64,000 nt of DNA, taken from NCBI RefSeq assembly GCF_000515415.1, contig NZ_KI911783.1, positions 350,501 to 414,500 on the forward strand. The letters run 5' to 3'. The notes below the pieces were generated by a model. The model ran no database searches and was not told where the DNA came from. It worked only from the letters and a program-made list of their open reading frames with translations. Source of the stretch: Bradyrhizobium sp. WSM1417. GTDB taxonomy: Bacteria > Pseudomonadota > Alphaproteobacteria > Rhizobiales > Xanthobacteraceae. A program made the translations under genes and the position numbers. This document shows positions 47,503 to 57,071 of this stretch, in pieces (position 1 is the first letter of the stretch; the number at the start of each line of letters is the position of its first letter).

Positions 47503-49296
47503 CTAAACCCCGGCCACCGAGATCCACAAATCCGCGAGCTTGCGCCGCAGGACCTGCCTGCGCGTCAATGGCGCGGGCGTTTCCTCGTCTTCCGGCAGGC
47601 GCAGGCCGACGACGTTGACTCGGCCACCGGAGATCGAGCGCGCCACAAGCACGATCGGATCCAGCACGAGCTCCGCGCCCTCTTTCGGCGCGCGGTCGAG
47701 ATGGACGTCGAAATAGTCGGCCAAAGTGAGCTTGCTCTCGTCTTCGCCGGCCTTCACGCCGTAGATCTCCGCGAGCTCGGCCAGCGTGTGCTCGCCGGAG
47801 ACCATGAAGTCGCCCAGCAGATGCGGGTCCGGCGCCGAGCTCGGCTGCATGTCGACGAAGAAGCGGTCGAGCGATTCGGCCTTTTCCGGCGGCGCCAGCA
47901 GATAGATGTAATCGCCGGGCGCGATCGGCTCGGCTTCCGCCGGCGTCAAAATATTCTCCTTGCGGATCACGAGCGTCGGCTTCGACCAGGACGGGATCAG
48001 GCCGCGGCGAAAATACAGGCTCTTGGACCGCACCGGATAGCCGACGAGCTGCTGCTCGAGCTGCCCAGGCAGATCCAGTTCGACACGGCGCGGGCCGCGT
48101 TCGGCGCGCGGCAGCGCCACATGCAGCTTGCGCGCGGCCGGCCCCAGGGTCCAGCCCTGCAGCAGGAGCGAGATGATGACGACGACGAAGGCGACGTCGA
48201 AATAGAGATAGGCCTTGGACAGCCCGACCAGCATCGGGATCGAGGCCAGGAAGATCGCGACCGCGCCGCGCAGGCCGGTCCAGGCGATGAAGATCTTTTC
48301 GCGCCAGTTGAAGCGGAACGGCGCCAGGCACACGAACACCGCGATCGGCCGCGCCACCAGCATCAGGACGAATGCAATCCCGACCGCCGGCAGCACGCTG
48401 CCGCCAAGCCGGCTCGGCGAGACCAGCAGGCCAAGCAGCACGAACATCACGATCTGCGCCAGCCAGGTCGCGGCGTCCAGAAAGGCCACCACCGAATTAT
48501 GCGCGCGCGTCGGGCGGTTGCCGATGATGATGCCGGCGAGATAGACCGCGAGGAAGCCTGAGGCGTGCATGATCTGCGAGCCGCCGAAGATGACGAGCGC
48601 GGCGGTGGTGACAAACGGCGCATGGAGGCCCTGCGGCAGCGCGACCTTGTTGAGCGCGATGACCACGAGCCGCCCGCCGATCACCCCGACGACGGCGCCC
48701 AGCACGGCCTCCTGGGCGAACTCCATCAGCACATGCGCGGCCGTGCCCGTTCCCAGCGAGATGTATTCGACCAGCATCAGGGTCAGGAAGATCGCGAAGG
48801 GATCGTTGGTGCCGGATTCCACCTCCAGCGTCGCGCCGACGCGCGGGCGCAGGCGCAGGCCCTGGGTATGCACCAGCAGGAACACTGCGGCCGCGTCAGT
48901 CGAGGCCACCACGGCGCCGACCAGCAGCGACTCCGTCCAGTTGAGATCGAGCGCATATTTCGCGAATGGCGCCGTGATCAGCGCGGTCAGCAGCACGCCG
49001 ACGGTCGCGAGCACCATAGAAGGCGCGAGCACGGTGCGAATGCTGGCAAAGCGGGTCCGCAGGCCGCCGTCGAACAGGATCAGTGCGAGCGCGACCGAGC
49101 CGACCAGATAGGTGGTTCGGACGTCGTCGAACTGCAGTTGTCCGGGACCGGAATCGCCCGCGAGCATGCCGATCGCGAGGAAGACGAGCAGAAGCGGCGC
49201 GCCGAAGCGCAGCGCAAGCAGGCTTGACAGGATCCCGGCCAACACCAGGACGGCGCCGAGCAATATGGCGAGGCTGACTGTGTCGAGGGAAGCCAT
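47503..49296 (-). CDS. Potassium/proton antiporter, CPA1 (NhaP2/CvrA-like)
   Basis: 597 residues. About 12-13 membrane helices (residues 1-390) with the CPA1 core including the VLTALITAPFAKYALDLNWTESLLVGAVVASTDAAAVF and ESGTNDPFAIFLTL segments that carry the ion-site acidic residues. A TrkA-C-like domain follows (YIYLLAPPEKAESLDRFF), then a small C-terminal regulatory domain (GEHTLAELAEIYGVKAGEDESKLTLADYF). NhaP2-type transporters exchange K+ or Na+ for protons. Divergent from the MscS channel gene with 442 bp between them; both respond to osmotic or ionic stress in other bacteria. Confidence 0.9.
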   Translation of the reverse strand: MASLDTVSLAILLGAVLVLAGILSSLLALRFGAPLLLVFLAIGMLAGDSGPGQLQFDDVRTTYLVGSVALALILFDGGLRTRFASIRTVLAPSMVLATVGVLLTALITAPFAKYALDLNWTESLLVGAVVASTDAAAVFLLVHTQGLRLRPRVGATLEVESGTNDPFAIFLTLMLVEYISLGTGTAAHVLMEFAQEAVLGAVVGVIGGRLVVIALNKVALPQGLHAPFVTTAALVIFGGSQIMHASGFLAVYLAGIIIGNRPTRAHNSVVAFLDAATWLAQIVMFVLLGLLVSPSRLGGSVLPAVGIAFVLMLVARPIAVFVCLAPFRFNWREKIFIAWTGLRGAVAIFLASIPMLVGLSKAYLYFDVAFVVVIISLLLQGWTLGPAARKLHVALPRAERGPRRVELDLPGQLEQQLVGYPVRSKSLYFRRGLIPSWSKPTLVIRKENILTPAEAEPIAPGDYIYLLAPPEKAESLDRFFVDMQPSSAPDPHLLGDFMVSGEHTLAELAEIYGVKAGEDESKLTLADYFDVHLDRAPKEGAELVLDPIVLVARSISGGRVNVVGLRLPEDEETPAPLTRRQVLRRKLADLWISVAGV

Positions 49297-49360
49297 GCGG
49301 TGCTGCGGTTACTCCAGGAGATCGACGATTTTCAGTCAGGGGGCCACCGGCCGGGCACTC

Positions 49361-49500
49361 CCTCGCCCCGCTTGCGGGGAGAGGGTGGGGTGAGGGGGGG
49401 CCTCCGCGGGGGCGGTGACAGTGGGACTCGCGGAGAGTCCCCCTCACCCGAAATTCAAGCTGCGCTTGAATTTCGACCTCTCCCCGCAAGCGGGGCGAGG
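49361..49500. repeat. CCTCTCCCC-type palindromic repeat, second copy
   Basis: Left part CCTCGCCCCGCTTGCGGGGA, right part CCTCTCCCCGCAAGCGGGGC, with an inner GAAATTCAAGC/GCTTGAATTTC stem at 49450-49474. Related to 8528-8660. It accounts for a third of the 442-bp antiporter/MscS gap; no gene was seen in the remainder. Confidence 0.7.
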
Positions 49501-49738
49501 TGAAGTGTGCCGCGACCAACAGATTTGCCCGTCTCGAAAACATGCGCTTCAGCATCCTTATCGTCGGCGGACTCCCACGCCAACCCATTTTCTCCCGCTC
49601 GCGGCAATCTGCCCGCATTTTGCGGCCTTAACGCACTTCACTTGGCGGTGTATCGGTGGTCCGGCCGCGCCCTTTGTGGGATTCTCCGGCGCGCTCGAAT
49701 CAATGCCTCCCGCCCGCTCCCCGACGAGACCGATAGAC

Positions 49739-51049
49739 ATGGACCTCAAAGACTTCATGGAGTTCGTGCAGACCACCGCGCGTAGCGTCGGGGCCGAAAT
49801 CTCCTCGCCCTGGTTCTACCTGCAATTCGGGCTCATTCTGGCCGCGGCCGGCATCGCCTATGCCGCGGAAGCCGCGGTTCGCAGCCGCGTCGACATGACC
49901 TCGCTGGCGATGCGCTGGCCGCTGCCGCTCCGGCACTTCGCCCGGGTGATGGTCTCCAGCGCCTCCACGGCGGTTTTCACCCTGCTCGTGATCGTCTCGC
50001 GCGTGGTGATGTACCACGCGACCTGGCCGAGCCGCAGCTATCTCCTGATGGTCGCCGCCAAGCTGGGGCTGGCCTGGCTCGCGATCCGGCTCTTGACCTC
50101 GGTGCTGCGCAACGCCTTCATCGTCAAGCTGGTGTCGATCACGGCCTGGTTCGTCGCGGCGCTCTCGATCCTCGGCCAGCTCGATGCGACGGTCGACCTG
50201 CTCGACTCCTTCGCCATCGTGCTCGGCGGTCTGCGGCTGACGCCGCTGCTCGTGATCAAAGCCGGTGCGCTGCTGCTCATCGCGCTCTGGCTCACCAACA
50301 TCGCCAGCAATTTCGCCGAGAGCCGGATCAACTCGACCACCGATCTGACGCCGTCGGTGCAGGTGCTGCTGGTCAAGATCATCCGCATCGGCCTGCTTGC
50401 GGTCGCGATCGTGATCGCGCTCGGCACGGTCGGCATCGATCTCTCGGCGCTCGCGGTGTTCTCCGGCGCGGTCGGCGTCGGCATCGGTATCGGCCTGCAG
50501 AAGATCGTCGCCAATTTCATCTCGGGGATCATCCTGCTCGCCGACAAATCGGTGAAGCCCGGCGATCTCGTCACCATCGGCGACAACACCGGGCGGATCA
50601 GCGCGATGAAGACGCGCTATATTTCCGTCGCCGCTGGCGATGGCCGCGAATTCCTGGTGCCGAACGAGGATCTGGTGACGCAAAAGGTCGTCAACTGGAC
50701 CTACACCGACAAGAACACGCTGGTGAAGATCGCCTTCGGCACCAATTACGACGCCGACCCGCGGCTGGTCTGCAAGCTCGCCGCCGAGACCGCGGCCGCT
50801 CATCCGCGCGCACAGAAGGGCAAGCCGCCGAATTGCATCCTGACCGAGTTCGCGGAAGCCGGGATGAAGTTCTCGCTGACGTTCTGGATCGCCGACCCTG
50901 ACGGCATGGACAGCGTCAAGAGCGACGTAATGCTGGCGCTGTGGGACGCCTTCAAGCGCGAGGGCATCCGGGTTCCCTACCCCGTCCGCGAAATCCGCGT
51001 CCGCGGTGGCGCCCTGCCGGTGGAAACCATCATGGAAGTCCCGAATTAG
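49739..51049 (+). CDS. MscS-family mechanosensitive channel
   Basis: 436 residues from ATG 49739 (an ATG at 49703 is possible). Five or six hydrophobic helices precede the pore helix and beta domain: VGIDLSALAVFSGAVGVGIGIGLQKIVANFISGIILLADKSVKPGD matches MscS TM3 (Gly/Ala-rich) and the conserved LADKSVKPGDLV segment. Mixed C-terminal cytoplasmic domain. It releases solutes on hypo-osmotic shock. It is longer than E. coli MscS, with extra N-terminal helices. No signal peptide. Confidence 0.92.
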   Translation: MDLKDFMEFVQTTARSVGAEISSPWFYLQFGLILAAAGIAYAAEAAVRSRVDMTSLAMRWPLPLRHFARVMVSSASTAVFTLLVIVSRVVMYHATWPSRSYLLMVAAKLGLAWLAIRLLTSVLRNAFIVKLVSITAWFVAALSILGQLDATVDLLDSFAIVLGGLRLTPLLVIKAGALLLIALWLTNIASNFAESRINSTTDLTPSVQVLLVKIIRIGLLAVAIVIALGTVGIDLSALAVFSGAVGVGIGIGLQKIVANFISGIILLADKSVKPGDLVTIGDNTGRISAMKTRYISVAAGDGREFLVPNEDLVTQKVVNWTYTDKNTLVKIAFGTNYDADPRLVCKLAAETAAAHPRAQKGKPPNCILTEFAEAGMKFSLTFWIADPDGMDSVKSDVMLALWDAFKREGIRVPYPVREIRVRGGALPVETIMEVPN

Positions 51050-51177
51050 GCCCGCTTTCAGGCGCAAGGCAGGCAAGCTCGGCTTGCATGCAGGCCCGCA
51101 ATCATTAAATTAGGGCCTTAAATCAGACCCTTGCGCCCACCTCGATACCGGCCCCGTGCCGAGAAGACCGCATCCGC

Positions 51178-51996
51178 ATGAGCTACGTCGAAGCTACCGA
51201 TACCTCGCTGCGCAAGACCGGGCAGATCAAGCTGCATGGACCAAGCGCCTTTGCCGGCATGCGCAAGGCGGGCGCGCTGGTGGCGAAGTGCCTCGACGAG
51301 CTCACCGACATCGTCGGGCCCGGCGTTCCGACCGACCGCATCGACCAATTCGTCCGCGACTTCGCCTTCAGCAACAACGCCTATCCGGCGACGCTGATGT
51401 ATCGCGGCTACCGCTATTCGACCTGCACCTCGCTCAACCACGTGGTCTGCCACGGCATGCCCGGCGACCGTCCGCTGAAAGAGGGCGACATCGTCAACAT
51501 CGACGTCACCTTCATCGTCGACGGCTGGTACGGCGATTCCAGCCGGATGTATGCGGTCGGCCCGATCGCGCGCAAGGCGGAGCGGCTGATTGAGGTGACC
51601 TATGAGGCGATGATGCGCGGCATCGCCGCGGTGAAGCCCGGCGCCACCACCGGCGACATCGGCCACGCCATCCAGAGTTTCGTCGAGCCGCAGGCCATGA
51701 GCGTGGTGCGCGATTTCTGCGGCCATGGCCTCGGGCGCATGTTCCACGACGAGCCGAACATCATCCATATCGGCCGGCCCGGCGAAGGCGTGCAGCTCAA
51801 GCCCGGCATGTTCTTCACCATCGAGCCGATGATCAATCTCGGCAAGCCGCATGTGAAGATCCTCTCCGACGGCTGGACCGCCGTGACCCGCGACCGCTCG
51901 CTGTCGGCGCAGTTTGAGCATTCCGTCGGCGTCACCGCGACAGGCGTCGAGATTTTCACGCTGTCGGAGCGCCACGGCGAGAAGCAGATCGGGTGA
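51178..51996 (+). CDS. map: Methionine aminopeptidase, type I
   Basis: Removes N-terminal methionine from nascent proteins. 272 residues with ATG 51178. Metal ligands and signature: NIDVTFIVDGWYGDSSRMY (two Asp), CGHGLGRMFHDEPNI (His), TIEPMI (Glu) and AQFEHSVGVT (Glu). The family-specific GTSLNH-type block is CTSLNHVVCHGMP. Upstream 128 bp has no gene. radC follows after 98 bp. Confidence 0.96.
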   Translation: MSYVEATDTSLRKTGQIKLHGPSAFAGMRKAGALVAKCLDELTDIVGPGVPTDRIDQFVRDFAFSNNAYPATLMYRGYRYSTCTSLNHVVCHGMPGDRPLKEGDIVNIDVTFIVDGWYGDSSRMYAVGPIARKAERLIEVTYEAMMRGIAAVKPGATTGDIGHAIQSFVEPQAMSVVRDFCGHGLGRMFHDEPNIIHIGRPGEGVQLKPGMFFTIEPMINLGKPHVKILSDGWTAVTRDRSLSAQFEHSVGVTATGVEIFTLSERHGEKQIG

Positions 51997-52094
51997 GGGC
52001 GACTGGCCCTTCGGGTCGCCGGCTGGCGTGAACCGGATTTGCCGCCGCAATTGACGGTTGCAAAAACGATTGCCCGCGGCGATGCTGGCGGCCG

Positions 52095-52808
52095 ATGCCC
52101 GCCAAGCCCGACCACGACAAGAGCAAGCCCGAAGAAGCGCCGCACTATCTCGGCCATCGCGAACGGCTGCGCGAGCGCTTCTACAGCGCGGGTGCGGACG
52201 CGCTCAGCGATTACGAGCTGCTGGAGATGGCGCTGTTTCCGGCGCTGCCGCGGCGTGACACCAAGCCGCTGGCGAAGTCGCTGATCAAGATTTTTGGCTC
52301 GTTTGCCGAGGTCGTGCATGCGCCGGTGGCGCGCCTGCGCGAGGTGGACGGCATCGGCGAGTCCGCGATCCACCAGCTCAAGCTGCTCGCGGCCGCGGCG
52401 CATCGCGTCGCCAAGGGCGGGGTCAACAGCCGCAACGCGCTGTCGTCCTGGAACGAGGTGATCGACTATTGCCGCACCAGCATGGCGTTCGCCGACAAGG
52501 AGCAGTTTCGCCTGCTGTTCCTCGACAAGCGCAACCAGCTGATCGCCGACGAGGTGCAGCAGACCGGCACTGTGGATCACACCCCGGTCTATCCGCGCGA
52601 GGTGATCAAGCGCGCGCTGGAATTGTCCGCGACCGCGCTGATCCTGGTGCACAACCACCCCTCAGGCGATCCCTCCCCTTCACAGGCCGACATCCAGATG
52701 ACCAAGGCGATCATCGACATCGCAAAGCCGCTCGGGATTGCGGTGCACGACCACATCATCGTCGGCAAGAGCGGACATGCGAGTTTGCGCGGGATGCGGC
52801 TGATCTAG
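52095..52808 (+). CDS. radC: RadC-family JAB-domain protein
   Basis: 237 residues. An N-terminal helix-hairpin-helix-type region ([22 protein letters not shown]) precedes a JAMM metalloprotease-like domain with motif [14 protein letters not shown] near residue 187 and E in the strand before it. RadC was named for a DNA repair phenotype now known to be due to another gene, so its role is uncertain. It ends within the glycine-zipper gene on the other strand (four bases of overlap). Confidence 0.92.
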   Translation: MPAKPDHDKSKPEEAPHYLGHRERLRERFYSAGADALSDYELLEMALFPALPRRDTKPLAKSLIKIFGSFAEVVHAPVARLREVDGIGESAIHQLKLLAAAAHRVAKGGVNSRNALSSWNEVIDYCRTSMAFADKEQFRLLFLDKRNQLIADEVQQTGTVDHTPVYPREVIKRALELSATALILVHNHPSGDPSPSQADIQMTKAIIDIAKPLGIAVHDHIIVGKSGHASLRGMRLI

Positions 52809-53125
52809 TAGCAATAGCGCGGATCGACCGGGACGTAGGACCCGTCCCGGCGCTGCATATAGCAGCCGCGCTGATAGGCGTAATAGCCGGAGCGGCGGCG
52901 TTCGCCCTCTGAGGCGATCGCAGCGCCCGTGCCGGCACCGACGACGGCGCCGATGGCGGCGCCGCGGCCTCCGCCGATGGCGCCACCCACGATCGCTCCA
53001 CCGACGCCGCCGAGGATGGCACCGCCAATGGCGTCCTGCGCTGCCGCCTCATGAGCCGGCATCGCCATCACAACTGTCAGACATGCCGCGATAGCGAAAC
53101 TTCCAATGCGAAGACCTCGAAGCAT
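52805..53125 (-). CDS. Glycine-zipper exported protein
   Basis: 106 residues. Signal peptide ([25 protein letters not shown]) and a Gly-rich zipper ([20 protein letters not shown], then [17 protein letters not shown]) that probably forms a membrane hairpin, followed by a Tyr-rich tail with cysteines ([13 protein letters not shown]). Common in rhizobial envelopes; function unknown. It converges with radC. Confidence 0.8.
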   Translation of the reverse strand: MLRGLRIGSFAIAACLTVVMAMPAHEAAAQDAIGGAILGGVGGAIVGGAIGGGRGAAIGAVVGAGTGAAIASEGERRRSGYYAYQRGCYMQRRDGSYVPVDPRYCY

Positions 53126-53288
53126 GCTCGCCCTCCCCTGTGATCAGACGAGTCATAGCGCCGCAACCGGATTCGGACCAGACAAATCACCATGCCGGGA
53201 CCCGGCACTTCGCGCGATGGCGTCGGAGGCTCGGCTCGAAGGCGGCTCAGACCATGCACGTGCGCCGCGCGGGGCCGGCCGCTTCATC

Positions 53289-53663
53289 TCATGCATCGAC
53301 CCAGCGCTGCACGGCCTCGGCGGTGTCGGCTGGCGTGGTGTTGAAGCAGATCGCGGCGTCGGGCGCCAGGCGATGGACGAGGTTGAGCACCTTCTCGAAC
53401 AGCAGCAGGCGCTCCCTAGGCTCGCGCAGCCCCGCGCCGATCACGATGCAGTCGAAATTCTCCTCGCGCAACGCCGCCGAGACGGCGGCTTCCGCCGCGG
53501 CATCGAGATCGATCAGGCAACTCGTGACCTCGTAACCGAGATCGCGCAGGCGCAGCAGCTGCGCATCAATATAGTTGCGCACGAGCTCCGGCGTGAGCTG
53601 CGGGAATGCGCTGTAGTCCGCGTTGCCGGGTTCGATGCCGATCGCGAGGACGCGCGTGGTCAT
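53289..53663 (-). CDS. Conserved hypothetical protein (Rossmann-like)
   Basis: 124 residues from ATG 53661-53663 (MTTRVLAIGIEPGNADYSAF). Alternating strand-helix pattern: TRVLAIGIEP, VTSCLIDLDAAAE, FDCIVIGAGLREPRE, DAAICFNTTPADTAEAVQRW. This is compatible with a small Rossmann-like or response-regulator-like fold without catalytic motifs. No family assigned. Divergent from the lysozyme-like gene. Confidence 0.65.
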   Translation of the reverse strand: MTTRVLAIGIEPGNADYSAFPQLTPELVRNYIDAQLLRLRDLGYEVTSCLIDLDAAAEAAVSAALREENFDCIVIGAGLREPRERLLLFEKVLNLVHRLAPDAAICFNTTPADTAEAVQRWVDA

Positions 53664-53917
53664 GCTGGACTCCTTGGCCAGACTGTCTCGCGTCGCTAAC
53701 GGGACAGCGGCCCTGCCGGTTCCCTCGCCGCCGGCCGCCCGGATTCCCATCCTGCCGCTCATTTTCCCGGCGAAGCTGTAACCCACTTCACACGCACCGC
53801 GCCGGCGGCCTGCCAGACTTGCGGGAGATCACGCTAGCCTCACGCCCTGATCACGGCACCTGGTTCACTTCGACTGACACGCGGTTGCGAAAAATTTCTT
53901 CATTGCAGGAGCGGGAA

Positions 53918-55321
53918 ATGATTTCATTCGAGAGTCTGAAAAGCGAATACGAGCAGAATTGGACCAATCTCGAGATCCGGCCTTCGCGCCTCTCCGACGC
54001 GAACGCGGTCGCACGCAAGGCCATCAACGGCAAGGCGACCTATCAGCAAATCGAGCGGTTGACCGGCGTCCCCTGGCATTTCGCTGCCCTCTGCCACTAC
54101 CGCGAGTCCAATTTCGATTTCGACACCTATCTCGGCAACGGCGAGACGCTTCATCGCGCGACGACCCTCGTTCCGAAAGGGCGCGGTCCGTTTGCCACGT
54201 TCGTGGACGGCGCCGTGGACGCCTTCAGGATCGAGAATTTCATCGGCGCTCACGATTGGGGGATCGCGCGGATTTTGTTCCGGCTCGAAGCGTTCAACGG
54301 CTTCGGCTATCACGCCAAGGGCTGCAATTCGCCCTATCTCTATGGCGGTTCGACGCTGTATGGCCCGCCCGAGGCAAGGGCCGGCAAATTCGTCCGCGAT
54401 CATGTGTTCGATTCGGGTCATGTCGATTCCCAGCTCGGCACCGCGGTGATCCTGCATGCGATGATGTCGCTGGATTCCTCGATCACCCTCGACGGCAGCC
54501 CGCAATTCGCGAGCCGCGTCGAACCGGAGGACGACGCGGCATCGACGATCGTTCTCATGCAGCAGGCGCTCAACAAGCTCGGCGCCAATCCGCCGCTCGC
54601 CGAGGACGGCATCAGCGGACCGAAGACCAGAACCGCGGTCTCGCAGTTTCAGCAGCAGAACGGCCTGAGGGATACCGGACTTCTCGACGGCGCCACGGTC
54701 GCCGCCCTCACGCGCGCGGCGCAGCCGGGCCCCACCGGAGCGACCGGCGATATGTCCCGGATCATGAAGCGGCTGGAGGATCTCGCGCAATTGCTGCGGC
54801 CACCCGTAGGCGCTGCGACCCCGGCAACGACCACGCCGGCAACGACGACATCGGGCAACACGCTGCCCGCCACCACGGATCCGATCAGCCTGTTCGAACG
54901 GCTCTTTTCCCTCGTCAACAAGACAGCCCCGATGCCAGGACCCCTCACTCAGACCAGTTCCGCCCCGGTCGATCAGTTGAAGCAGGTCGTCGACCTGCTC
55001 GGCACCTTGCTTAACCGGGACGGCAAGCCCGTCCTCGGCCAGGTCAATGGCGCGCTCGGCGAGACCATCGGCAAGATGCTCGACGGCAAGAAGACTGCGC
55101 TCGGCATCGGCGGCTCACTGATCACGGCGCTGCTCTCGTCGGTGACGGCGAGCCCCAATGCAGGAGGACTCGCGGGGTTGCTCGGGACGCTCGTGTCGGC
55201 GGTGCCGGGCCTCGGCCAATTCGCGATGCCGATCTCGCTGGCGCTCACGGCGTGGGGCGTTCTCGGCAAGATGGAGAAGTGGGCCCAGGGCACCGCGCCG
55301 CCGCCCAAGCCGACGACGTAG
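53918..55321 (+). CDS. Lysozyme-like protein with peptidoglycan-binding domain
   Basis: 467 residues from ATG 53918 with AGGAG about eight bases upstream. The N-terminal domain (residues 30-195) resembles phage-type lysozymes: catalytic E63 in CHYRESNFDFDTYLGNGETL, and FATFVDGAVDAFRIENFIGAHDWGIARILFRLEAFNGFGY. A PG-binding-1 domain follows (IVLMQQALNKLGANPPLAEDGISGPKTRTAVSQFQQQNGL), then a Thr/Pro linker and a hydrophobic C-terminus (GIGGSLITALLSSVT, LAGLLGTLVSAVPGLGQFAMPISLALTAWGVLG). There is no N-terminal signal sequence. Phage-like origin is possible. Confidence 0.82.
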   Translation: MISFESLKSEYEQNWTNLEIRPSRLSDANAVARKAINGKATYQQIERLTGVPWHFAALCHYRESNFDFDTYLGNGETLHRATTLVPKGRGPFATFVDGAVDAFRIENFIGAHDWGIARILFRLEAFNGFGYHAKGCNSPYLYGGSTLYGPPEARAGKFVRDHVFDSGHVDSQLGTAVILHAMMSLDSSITLDGSPQFASRVEPEDDAASTIVLMQQALNKLGANPPLAEDGISGPKTRTAVSQFQQQNGLRDTGLLDGATVAALTRAAQPGPTGATGDMSRIMKRLEDLAQLLRPPVGAATPATTTPATTTSGNTLPATTDPISLFERLFSLVNKTAPMPGPLTQTSSAPVDQLKQVVDLLGTLLNRDGKPVLGQVNGALGETIGKMLDGKKTALGIGGSLITALLSSVTASPNAGGLAGLLGTLVSAVPGLGQFAMPISLALTAWGVLGKMEKWAQGTAPPPKPTT

Positions 55322-55330
55322 CCTGCGGCC

Positions 55331-55375
55331 ATCCTCCGAGACGCCCGCCTTAGGGCGGGCCCTCAGGATGAGGTC
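55331..55375. repeat. TCCTCCGAGACGCCCGCC-type palindromic repeat
   Basis: ATCCTCCGAGACGCCCGCCT, then GGGCGGGCCCTCAGGATGAG, forming a stem-loop around CGCCCGCC/GGGCGGG with flanking ATCCTC/GAGGAT-like ends. It is between convergent genes and may help terminate them. Confidence 0.55.
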
Positions 55376-55389
55376 GCGTTTCGCGGCGC

Positions 55390-56082
55390 CTACTGCCGCA
55401 GCATGATCAGGGGATCGGCGGTGTCGGGGACGCGCCGCCATTGCGCGTTGTCGTCGGCCTCGAACTGCCAGGCCTCGCCGGCCTTCGACAGCAGGATGAT
55501 CTGGCCGCGCTCGAGCCGCCATTGCGTCGGGTTGAACTGCGCGATGACCGCGTCGCATTTCGGCTTGAGGAAGACCTGGAAATTGTCCGGGCCGGCTTCC
55601 GTGTTGGTCAGCGTCAGCCCGCAGACCGGTTGACCGTTGCCGCGCACGATCGACCAGTCGCCGATCATCTGGTCCATCGACTTCGCCATCGAGCGGGCGG
55701 CGGCGAGGTCTTGCAGGATGTAGACGCCCTCGCCTTGCCGCAGGCCCTCGAAGATGCCGGCCTCGACCTCGGTGAAGTCGATCACGGCTTCACCGCTCGC
55801 ATCCTGCAAGCGGACGATGTCGAGGCCCCTGACGCTCCAGGCGACGATGTCCTTGGTGAAAGGCAGCGCGGCCTTGCAGGCTGGCTCCAGCTCGAGCTTG
55901 AAGCCTTGCGCCGCAGCGTCGGCCTTGAGCGTGACGACGCAGGTCTTGCTGCGCTCGGTGGTCGAGAGCTCCCACTGCCCGGGCATTTCCTTCTTCAGGG
56001 TCGTCGTATCCTGCGCCTGCGCGATGCCGATCGCGGCCAAGCAGGCCGCCACGCCGAATGCAACGACCCGAAGAACTCTCAT
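55390..56082 (-). CDS. Secreted protein with two Inh (metalloprotease inhibitor-like) domains
   Basis: 230 residues. Signal peptide (VLRVVAFGVAACLAAIGIAQAQ), then two repeats of the AprI/Inh fold: MPGQWELSTTERSKTCVVTLKADA...GFKLELEPACKAALPF, and MIGDWSIVRGNGQPVCGLTLTNTE...FQVFLKPKCDAVIAQFNP. Each has a conserved Cys pair. Inh proteins bind periplasmic serralysin-type proteases. Its ATG overlaps the dehydrogenase stop codon (ATGA), making it the last gene of the operon at 55390-59749. Confidence 0.85.
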   Translation of the reverse strand: MRVLRVVAFGVAACLAAIGIAQAQDTTTLKKEMPGQWELSTTERSKTCVVTLKADAAAQGFKLELEPACKAALPFTKDIVAWSVRGLDIVRLQDASGEAVIDFTEVEAGIFEGLRQGEGVYILQDLAAARSMAKSMDQMIGDWSIVRGNGQPVCGLTLTNTEAGPDNFQVFLKPKCDAVIAQFNPTQWRLERGQIILLSKAGEAWQFEADDNAQWRRVPDTADPLIMLRQ

Positions 56083-57071
56083 CAGCGCCCCTTGAACGGC
56101 GTTTCCGCAACCGGCGTCAACGGCGCCTTGCCTGAGAACCAGGACTTGAGATTGTCGACCACGAGCTGATCCATCGCGTTGCGCGTCACCACCGAGGCCG
56201 AGCCGATATGCGGCAGCAACACGACGTTCTGCATGGTCTTGAGCTCGTCCGGCACGCTCGGCTCGGCCGCGAACACGTCGAGGCCGGCGGCAAGGATGGT
56301 GCCGGACTTGAGCGCCTGGACCAGCGCCGGTTCGTCGATCACCGAGCCGCGCGCGACGTTCACCAGCACACCGCGCGGGCCGAGCGCCTTCAGCACCTCG
56401 GCATTGATCATCTTGTTGGTGCTGGCGCCACCGGGCACGATCACCATCAGCGTGTCCACCGCCTTCGCCATCTCGATCAGGTCGGGGTAGTGCTTGTAGG
56501 CGACGTCCTTGGACGGATTGCGGGTGTGATAGACCACCGGCACCAGCGAGGCATCGAGCCGGCGCGCGATCGCCTGTCCGATCCGGCCCATGCCGACGAT
56601 GCCGACCTTGCGGTCGCGCAGCGAGCCGACGCTGAGCGGATAATTCTGGGTCTGCCAGAGACCGGAGCGCACATAACGGTCGGCCTTGATGAACTCACGT
56701 ACCGTGGAGATCAGAAGGCCCATCGCGACGTCGGCGACCTCCTCGGTCAGCACGTCTGGCGTGTTGGTGACGATGATGTTGTGCTCGGCTGCGTATTTGG
56801 CATCGACGTGGTCGTAGCCGACGCCGAAGCTCGCCACCATCTCGATCTTCGGCAGCTGCGACAGCGAATGCCGGTCGGCGCGCACGGTGTGATAGGTCAC
56901 CGCCACGCCGCGGATCTTCTCGCGAATCGCCGGCGTCAGCCGCTCGAGATCGCCCCGCGTCTCCGCCTTGTGCACGACGAAATGATCGGAAAACCCGTTC
57001 TCGAGGATCGGCCGGACCGGCCCATAAATCAGGAGGTCGATCTTTTCGGACGAAATCGAACCGGTGGTCAT
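56082..57071 (-). CDS. D-2-hydroxyacid dehydrogenase family protein
   Basis: 329 residues from ATG 57069-57071, overlapping the permease stop (ATGA). Rossmann motif VGIVGMGRIGQAIARRL near residue 160; catalytic Arg in NVARGSVIDEPALVQAL, Glu in AGLDVFAAEP, His in NVVLLPHIGSAS. It would interconvert a 2-oxoacid and 2-hydroxyacid with NAD(P)H, such as glyoxylate/hydroxypyruvate. Placement after the ABC transporter suggests its substrate or product is linked to the imported compound. Confidence 0.93.
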   Translation of the reverse strand: MTTGSISSEKIDLLIYGPVRPILENGFSDHFVVHKAETRGDLERLTPAIREKIRGVAVTYHTVRADRHSLSQLPKIEMVASFGVGYDHVDAKYAAEHNIIVTNTPDVLTEEVADVAMGLLISTVREFIKADRYVRSGLWQTQNYPLSVGSLRDRKVGIVGMGRIGQAIARRLDASLVPVVYHTRNPSKDVAYKHYPDLIEMAKAVDTLMVIVPGGASTNKMINAEVLKALGPRGVLVNVARGSVIDEPALVQALKSGTILAAGLDVFAAEPSVPDELKTMQNVVLLPHIGSASVVTRNAMDQLVVDNLKSWFSGKAPLTPVAETPFKGR

